Assembly: GCF_015752285.1 (NCBI RefSeq)
Contig: NZ_JADOUY010000001.1
Coordinates: 620,001 to 684,000, forward strand
DNA from: Mycetocola_A sp015752285
GTDB taxonomy: Bacteria; Actinomycetota; Actinomycetes; Actinomycetales; Microbacteriaceae
DNA: 64,000 nucleotides
Direction: 5' to 3'
Position numbers and translations under genes: made by a program. Under the pieces are notes generated by a model. It saw nothing but the letters and a program-made list of their open reading frames with translations. It was not told the DNA's origin and did not search any database. Every line of letters starts with the position of its first letter. The stretch's first letter is position 1. Below, in pieces: positions 59,185 to 64,000 of this stretch.

Positions 59185-59200
59185 GTAACAACAATATTAC
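59185..59200. promoter_or_regulatory. Probable GntR autoregulatory site
   Basis: GTAACAACAATATTAC, arms GTAA/TTAC over 16 bases, 30 bases upstream of the gntR start. Same length and end bases (GT...AC) as the transporter-side site GTCCTAACATTATTAC. Confidence 0.6.
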
Positions 59201-59315
59201 AGTTCGGGCGGAACTGTGAGAATGGATCCAGCCCCGTACGGGGTATCTCCGGCGTAATCCCACGACATTCCGGCCCTCTCCCGGCCCAACCGTCACATCC
59301 GTTGTTTTAGGCTAT

Positions 59316-59329
59316 GGAGAACGCTTTCC
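59316..59329. promoter_or_regulatory. Possible LacI-type site
   Basis: GGAGAACGCTTTCC, 5 of 7 paired positions around a central CG, the general form of actinobacterial LacI operators (GAAAGCGCTTTC-like). Weak; it would mean a second, sugar-related control of the transporter. Confidence 0.35.
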
Positions 59330-59331
59330 CA

Positions 59332-59345
59332 AATCGCTTGCGATT
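59332..59345. promoter_or_regulatory. Inverted repeat in the transporter promoter
   Basis: Perfect arms AATCGC-TT-GCGATT. It overlaps the probable -35 (TTGCGA, 59339-59344). Confidence 0.5.
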
Positions 59346-59375
59346 CGAGAGAAGGCCTTGTAATAATGTTAGGAC
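59339..59375 (+). promoter_or_regulatory. Transporter promoter with overlapping GntR operator
   Basis: TTGCGA (59339-59344), spacer of 16 to 17 bases, TAATAAT (59361-59367) as -10. The operator TAATGTTAGGAC (59364-59375), exact complement of the iolC site, overlaps the -10, a repressing position. Confidence 0.72.
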
Positions 59376-59475
59376 GTATAGACGTTTCGAGGATGAGCAG
59401 TCTTCCTCACGACGGACCGTGCGCCCTATCCAGCAGTCATGATGATTGCCGGTTCCGCTTCAGGAGGACTCAAAG

Positions 59476-60774
59476 ATGAAAAAACTCCCAGGTCACAACG
59501 GTCGAGTGCGGCGCGCGTCAGCGCTGGTCATCGGTGCCGCAACGATCGTCAGCCTCGCCGGGTGCTCCGGCGCAGACGCAGGAAGCGCTGACGAGCTCAC
59601 GCTGTGGATCTCGTCAAGCGCCGAGCAGCAGGCCGGTTACGACAAGCTCGTCGAGATGTACGAGGAAGAGACCGGCGTCGCGGTCGAGGTCGTCAACCTG
59701 CCGTACGACGGCTACGCCACGAAGTTGCGGAGCGCCGCCCAGGCAAACTCGCTGCCGGACATCGCGAGTGTTCCCGCTCTCGACCCCATCTGGACCGATG
59801 CTCTTGTCGACCTCGACGGGATCGCCTCGAACCCCGACTACAACATCGACGAGAGCGTTGTCGCGAAGGATGACGACGGCAAGGTCCTCACCATCCCGAC
59901 CGACGTCACGGCATCCGGCATGTTCATCAACAAGTCACTCTTCGACGAGGCCGGTGTGTCGTTCCCCACCGACCCGAACGAAACCTGGACGTGGGACGAG
60001 TTCCTCGACGCGACAGACCAGGTTCGTGAAGCCACGAGCGCTGAGTACAACCTCACATTCGACGCCTCACCGTCTCGCCTGCGCGCACTGCAGTACCAGA
60101 TGGGCGGCAACGCCATCCAGGCCAACGACGAGGGAGTCTTCTCCACCAACGATGAGACCGTCGGAATCTACGAGTACTTCAAGGAAATGAACGACGACGT
60201 CACCATGCCGAAGTCGGTCTGGACCAGCGGCGCAGACCCCAACGCTCTGTTCAAGAGCGGACAGGTCGCCGCGTACTACTCCGGTGTCTGGCAGATCGCC
60301 GACTTCGCAAGCACGATCACTGACTTCGAGTGGGCAGCGGTGCCGTCGCCGGCGCAGCCGGTGCACGCAACCGACCTCAACTTCGGTGGACTCGCCGTCG
60401 CCTTCGAGAACTCGGATGCCAGCGGTGAAGCCGCATACGACTTCCTCGACTGGATGTACACGCCCGAGAACTACACGGTGCTCGTCGAGACCAACGGATT
60501 CCTCCCTGTGGAGACCGGGCTCGACGTGACCTACCCGTTCGAGTCCGAGACAGCGATCGCCGGCTTCGAGCTCTACAACCAGGAGATCGAGCTGGCCGAC
60601 CCCATCTCGAGCTCGTTCGGCGTCGCGCAGATCGGCTGGGCGCTCAACGACAAGTCGCTCTCTGAAGACCCGACCGTCACCCAGATGGGCGCCTTCATCA
60701 ACGACCAGCAGGATGCTGAGACGACGCTGGAGAACATCCTCGCCGGATACAACGATCAGGTCGGAGGCGAGTAA
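59476..60774 (+). CDS. Sugar ABC transporter substrate-binding lipoprotein (CUT1)
   Basis: A 432-residue binding protein. Lipoprotein signal with lipobox LAGC (about Cys30), then ELTLWISSSAEQQAGYDKLVEMYEEETGVAVEVVNLPYDGYATKLRSAAQANSLPDI, GMFINKSLFDEAGV, FKSGQVAAYYSGVWQ and LNFGGLAVAFENSDASGEAAYDFLDWM: the SBP_bac_1 carbohydrate pattern. AGGAGG 8 bases before the ATG. First gene of an operon with two permeases. Substrate probably inositol or an inositol-containing sugar because of shared control. Confidence 0.92.
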   Translation: MKKLPGHNGRVRRASALVIGAATIVSLAGCSGADAGSADELTLWISSSAEQQAGYDKLVEMYEEETGVAVEVVNLPYDGYATKLRSAAQANSLPDIASVPALDPIWTDALVDLDGIASNPDYNIDESVVAKDDDGKVLTIPTDVTASGMFINKSLFDEAGVSFPTDPNETWTWDEFLDATDQVREATSAEYNLTFDASPSRLRALQYQMGGNAIQANDEGVFSTNDETVGIYEYFKEMNDDVTMPKSVWTSGADPNALFKSGQVAAYYSGVWQIADFASTITDFEWAAVPSPAQPVHATDLNFGGLAVAFENSDASGEAAYDFLDWMYTPENYTVLVETNGFLPVETGLDVTYPFESETAIAGFELYNQEIELADPISSSFGVAQIGWALNDKSLSEDPTVTQMGAFINDQQDAETTLENILAGYNDQVGGE

Positions 60775-60777
60775 CAC

Positions 60778-61707
60778 GTGTTGAGCCAGACCGTGGGCGC
60801 CCCGACGAAAGTCGTGGCGCCCCGGCGGCGGCGATCCGGCCACAACCGCTACCGCATCGCGCCGCTGATCCTCATCTCGGCGAACGTGGTGCTGTTCGCT
60901 CTGTTCTTCGTGTGGCCTGGGGCGATCGGCCTCATCTACTCGTTCACGGACTACACCGGCATCGGCGACCCCGACTTCATCGGGCTGGCCAACTACACGG
61001 AGCTCTTCGCCGACTCCAACTTCTTCGCCGCATTCAGCCGGACCTTCTTCTACGCTGCGATGTCGGTTCCGCTGACCTACGTGCTGGCCCTCGCCATCGC
61101 GAGCCTGCTGGTCAGCAAGTTCACCAAGGGCAAGACAGCGGCACGGGTGATCTTCTTCATTCCGTGGCTGCTCTCGCCCATCGTCGTCGGAGTGATCTGG
61201 CGCTGGTTGTTCGGCGAGAACTTCGGTCTCGTGAACTTCCTCGTGCAGAGCGCGGGCGGGGGACGGATCCCCTGGCAGTCCGACCCCAACCTGTCGCTGC
61301 TCGTCGTCGTCTTCGCGGGCGCATGGGCAGGAACCGCTTTCAACATGCTGCTCTTCATCGCCGCGATCAAGAACGTGCCGAAGGAGTACTACGAGGCCGC
61401 CGAGCTCGACGGCGCTGGTTCGTGGCAGCGGTTCAAGAGCATCACGCTCCCGAGCATCGCTCCGACCTCGTTCATCGTCATCCTGCTCTCCACACTCGGA
61501 GCGATCAAGGAATTCGCGATGATCCAGGCCCTCAACAACGGTGGACCCGGCACCGAGAACAACCTTCTCGTGCAGTACATCTACCGTTCCGGATTCCAGA
61601 ACGGTGACATCGGCTACGCGAGTGCCGCGTCGATGGTTCTTCTCGTCATCCTCCTCGTCATCGCGCTCATTCAACTGTGGTTCAACAACAGAAGGGCGGT
61701 GAAGTGA
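60778..61707 (+). CDS. Sugar ABC transporter permease (MalF type)
   Basis: A 309-residue permease with six membrane helices: IAPLILISANVVLFALFFVWPG, VIFFIPWLLSPIVVGVIWRWLF, and the EAA loop KEYYEAAELDGAGSWQRFKSITLPSIAPT (about 200-228). GTG start after GGAGGCGAG. No ATPase gene follows; such CUT1 systems in actinobacteria use a shared MsiK-type ATPase. Confidence 0.93.
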   Translation: MLSQTVGAPTKVVAPRRRRSGHNRYRIAPLILISANVVLFALFFVWPGAIGLIYSFTDYTGIGDPDFIGLANYTELFADSNFFAAFSRTFFYAAMSVPLTYVLALAIASLLVSKFTKGKTAARVIFFIPWLLSPIVVGVIWRWLFGENFGLVNFLVQSAGGGRIPWQSDPNLSLLVVVFAGAWAGTAFNMLLFIAAIKNVPKEYYEAAELDGAGSWQRFKSITLPSIAPTSFIVILLSTLGAIKEFAMIQALNNGGPGTENNLLVQYIYRSGFQNGDIGYASAASMVLLVILLVIALIQLWFNNRRAVK

Positions 61708-62600
61708 TGAGCCAGGCAACAAAGCAGAGCACTTCTTCACGCGTCAAGCCGCAGAACCCCTCGGACATGCTGCGGGGGCCGCAGGAAAAGACCAAGGCCA
61801 TCGCCGCAAGCGCCCTGCTGTGGGTGCTCGCCGCGGCCTTCGGGTTCCCGGTGATCTGGTTCGTGCTCAGCTCGGTCAAGCCGGCCGGAGAACTGTTCTC
61901 CTACCCGTTGAGTCTGCTGCCGAGCAGCCTCGACTTCTCCGGGTACGTGACGGCGTGGGAGAGCTACGACTTCTACCAGTTCTTCCTCAACACGTCGATC
62001 GTCGCCGTTGTGACGACGATTCTCACGGTCTTCGCGAGCGCGTGCACCGGATATGCCCTGGCGAAGTACTCGAACCCGTGGCTCAAGGTGTTCTTCGTCT
62101 GCATCCTGGCGACGACGATGCTGCCGACCGAGGTGATTCTGTCTCCGACGTTCCTCGTAGTGCGTGACCTCGGCATGTACAACCAGCTCAGTGCGCTGAT
62201 CATCCCGTCGATCATCACCGCGACCGGAATCTTCATGTTCCGCCAATTCTTCCTGACGGTTCCGGATTCCCTTCTCGAGGCGGCGCGGATCGACGGCGCG
62301 AGCGAGCTCGGGATCTTCACGCGGATCATGCTGCCGCTGTCGCGCCCCATCATCGTGACCCTGGCGATCTTCTCGTTCCAGTGGCGGTGGAACGATTACA
62401 TCTGGCCGCTCATCGTGATCAACGACCCGAGTAAGTTCACCCTGCAGATCGCGATCCAGTCGATTGTCGGCGCGGAGAACGTCAACTGGTCGGTGCTGCT
62501 CGCGGCATCCGTGATCTCGATCATCCCGCTCGTCGTTCTGTACATGGTGTTCCAGAAGTACGTCATGGGTGCCGACATCAACGCGGGTCTCAAGGAGTAG
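61707..62600 (+). CDS. Sugar ABC transporter permease (MalG type)
   Basis: A 297-residue permease with six membrane helices: ALLWVLAAAFGFPVIWFVLSSVKP, FFVCILATTMLPTEVILSPTFLVVRDLGMYN, EAA loop DSLLEAARIDGASELGIFTRIMLPLSRPI (about 189-217), WRWNDYIWPLIVI. The ATG overlaps the previous stop (TGATG) and AGAAGGGCGG lies upstream. Ends the operon; a strong terminator follows. Confidence 0.93.
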   Translation: MSQATKQSTSSRVKPQNPSDMLRGPQEKTKAIAASALLWVLAAAFGFPVIWFVLSSVKPAGELFSYPLSLLPSSLDFSGYVTAWESYDFYQFFLNTSIVAVVTTILTVFASACTGYALAKYSNPWLKVFFVCILATTMLPTEVILSPTFLVVRDLGMYNQLSALIIPSIITATGIFMFRQFFLTVPDSLLEAARIDGASELGIFTRIMLPLSRPIIVTLAIFSFQWRWNDYIWPLIVINDPSKFTLQIAIQSIVGAENVNWSVLLAASVISIIPLVVLYMVFQKYVMGADINAGLKE

Positions 62601-62618
62601 GCGAGACCGAAAACGACG

Positions 62619-62657
62619 AAGGCGGTGTCAGCGACTCTCTCGCTGACACCGCCTTTT
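62619..62657 (+). terminator. Rho-independent terminator between the transporter and the mannosidase
   Basis: Perfect 15-base stem AAGGCGGTGTCAGCG / CGCTGACACCGCCTT with a 7-base loop, followed by TT. 18 bases after the permease stop; on the minus strand it can also serve the mannosidase gene ending at 62687. Confidence 0.88.
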
Positions 62658-62686
62658 CGGTGCGTTGCCCATGGTCATCATGGCCG

Positions 62687-64000
62687 TCAGGACAGCGTGA
62701 TGCGCAGGGTGACGATCTCGAACGGCTGGAACCGGACGGTGACCTGCCTCCCATCGGGTTCGATGCCGAGGTCGGTGCCGACTGCGCTCCCGGCACCCGT
62801 CGCGGTGAGTGGGCGTTCGAGAAGGTCGACGAGCGTGGCGAGCACAGCAGACTCGGGCAGCTGAATGCGCGCCGTCGTTCGCCCGCCGACACGCTCGGCC
62901 AGCCGGACGATGAGGTCGCCGGAGCGATCCTGGGCCGGTTTGATCCACTCGACCAGGGCCGTGGTCTCGCCGACCGATCGGATCAGCGGCGTGACGGCCT
63001 GTGAACCCGAGATCGCGCGGGTGAGCCCGTTGAGCCGGTAACCGTGTTCACTCGATTCGAGGATGCCGCCGACGACGAGCGCGCCGCGGAAGGAGTGCAC
63101 TCCCTCGTCTGCGGCAGGATCCGGGAAAAGAGCGGCCCGAAGCAGCGACTGCCTGACCACGGTGGCCGGCGTGCCGGCATCCGTCGCCACGCGGGTGACG
63201 TCGTGGCCGTAGGTCGCATCGTTGACGATGCCGACGCCGAAGCCCGGTTCTTCGACGTGGACCCAGCGGTGGGCGCACACCTCGAAGCGGGCGTCGTCCC
63301 AGGTCGTGTTGGTGTGGGTAGGGCGCCACACATGACCGAACGCCGTCTCCGAGGCGAACCGGTCGGTGTGGATGTCGAGCGGGAACGCGAGCTTGAGCAG
63401 CTTGTTCTGCTCGTGCCAGTCGACCGTCGTCTCAAACCCGACTTCATGTGCCCCTGGCCGCAGGGTGATCCGCTGCGTCGCCGTCGACCGCGAGAAGGAG
63501 CGTTCGACCACGACGCTGACCGAGCCGCTCTCGCCGTGCTCGATCCGCATGCCGTCGAGGGCAGTGAGGTCACGGACGGATGCCCGATAGGTCGGGTCGA
63601 TGTTCCACGCGTCCCACTCGGACGGGGTGTCGACGTGGAGCTGCAGGAGATTCGCGGCCGTGCCGGTCGGGACGAGTTCCCGTCCCTGCGACCGGTCGAT
63701 CACGCTGGCGACGAGGCCGGCGGCATCCGTCCTGATTTGAAGATGCGCATTGGCGAGGACATAGCCGCCGTTCGACTGCTCCACCGACACGGTCTCCGCT
63801 GAAAGCTCGGCGGGAGCGATGGCGCCCGAGGCGACACCGTTCACCGCGAACGGAGAGGTGTTCGCGGTGAGAGCCAGGTCACCGTCGCCTGCGAGTGCGC
63901 GCAGCGACGACGCGATGATGCCGTCGAGCGTCTGGGCGACCTCGGCGTATTTGCGTTCAGCTTCGCGGTGGACCCACGCGATCGCGGAGCCGGGGAGGAT
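62687..64000 (-). CDS. GH38 alpha-mannosidase, C-terminal part (5' end outside the window)
   Basis: The frame stays open to the last base (complement). Codons beyond 63844 read ILPGSAIAWVHREAERKYAE, the conserved middle of GH38 mannosidases. The window holds the C-terminal 437 residues: NTSPFAVNGV (linker), the beta-sandwich ANAHLQIRTDAAGLVASVID, VDTPSEWDAWNIDP, WHEQNKLLKLAFPLDI, AFGHVWRPTHTNTTWDDARFEV, HRWVHVEEPGFGVGIVNDATYGHDV and a C-terminal domain. The catalytic Asp lies outside. It would release alpha-mannose from small oligosaccharides or glycans. Convergent with the transporter. Confidence 0.87.
   Translation of the reverse strand: MLPGSAIAWVHREAERKYAEVAQTLDGIIASSLRALAGDGDLALTANTSPFAVNGVASGAIAPAELSAETVSVEQSNGGYVLANAHLQIRTDAAGLVASVIDRSQGRELVPTGTAANLLQLHVDTPSEWDAWNIDPTYRASVRDLTALDGMRIEHGESGSVSVVVERSFSRSTATQRITLRPGAHEVGFETTVDWHEQNKLLKLAFPLDIHTDRFASETAFGHVWRPTHTNTTWDDARFEVCAHRWVHVEEPGFGVGIVNDATYGHDVTRVATDAGTPATVVRQSLLRAALFPDPAADEGVHSFRGALVVGGILESSEHGYRLNGLTRAISGSQAVTPLIRSVGETTALVEWIKPAQDRSGDLIVRLAERVGGRTTARIQLPESAVLATLVDLLERPLTATGAGSAVGTDLGIEPDGRQVTVRFQPFEIVTLRITLS

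Noticed and set aside
60067..61740. 557-residue minus-strand ORF across the binding-protein and permease genes
   Set aside because: Shadow frame spanning two real genes and their junction.
62687..63844. GTG at 63844 as the start of the mannosidase
   Set aside because: The frame continues upstream with conserved GH38 sequence to the window end, so the GTG is internal.
1..64000. tRNA, rRNA, riboswitch or prophage genes
   Set aside because: No cloverleaf with a GTTCGA T-loop, no rRNA-like stretch, no integrase or phage structural gene was found by eye; a covariance search would be decisive.

Overview
The window is high-GC DNA with the gene content and protein style of a Gram-positive actinobacterium, most likely Microbacteriaceae (Cryobacterium, Leifsonia or Salinibacterium type). 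Support: F420-type oxidoreductases, CUT1 sugar transporters without their own ATPase, GTG and TTG starts, an inositol cluster resembling that of Corynebacterium, and very frequent use of GCATCC/GGATGC (often inside GGCATCCG/CGGATGCC). The family assignment is inference. I saw no rRNA, tRNA, CRISPR array, transposase or phage gene. It reads as ordinary chromosome, with 61 complete or edge-truncated protein genes (two of them cut by the window ends), one pseudogene and an additional short secreted-protein gene.

Layout. 1-8.7 kb holds housekeeping and stress genes: an FAD oxidoreductase with an SRPBCC partner, a cyclic-nucleotide-type phosphodiesterase, a Stealth sugar-phosphotransferase, an F420-reductase-like protein divergent from a MarR regulator, a PfpI/DJ-1 protein, two PPOX-fold oxidoreductases and a Lys/Ala-rich DNA-binding-type protein. 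8.8-16.6 kb carries a lipase-maturation-factor-like membrane protein, a CYTH-CHAD protein, NhaA, and a two-component system (RR-HK) with a PepSY protein that shares its 11-bp direct-repeat operator. 16.8-25.1 kb has a J-domain/NERD fusion, a LacI regulator next to a fucose/arabinose-isomerase-like gene, a NERD protein, IclR, a SnoaL-like protein, a PLDc_N protein and flotillin. 25.4-40.5 kb has L-lactate dehydrogenase, a quinone-oxidoreductase pseudogene, a membrane protein/XRE pair, an alcohol dehydrogenase-like protein, a VOC protein, CGNR regulator/MFS, a large LuxR ATPase regulator, a class A beta-lactamase with a SHOCT protein, a GyrI-like protein, SDR/TetR and a metallo-beta-lactamase-fold protein.

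40.9-47.5 kb is one tight operon: lipoprotein binding protein, two permeases, a fused double ATPase and an NtaA/DmoA-type FMN monooxygenase. It looks like an uptake-plus-oxidation module. 47.6-50.0 kb has a DUF4190-like membrane protein and a CPBP protease divergent from TetR. 50.2-58.4 kb is a complete myo-inositol catabolic operon (iolC, aldolase-like gene, iolA, iolB, iolD, iolG, iolE type). It is followed by a convergent GntR/UTRA regulator, a divergent CUT1 sugar transporter and a GH38 alpha-mannosidase that runs off the end. A 12-base site is identical in front of iolC and in front of the transporter, tying both to the same regulator.

Two DNA-level patterns run across the window. First, several + strand genes are followed, 9-54 bases after the stop, by long near-perfect palindromes with no U-tract. 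Second, nearly every regulator gene has a readable palindromic operator in its divergent or upstream promoter.
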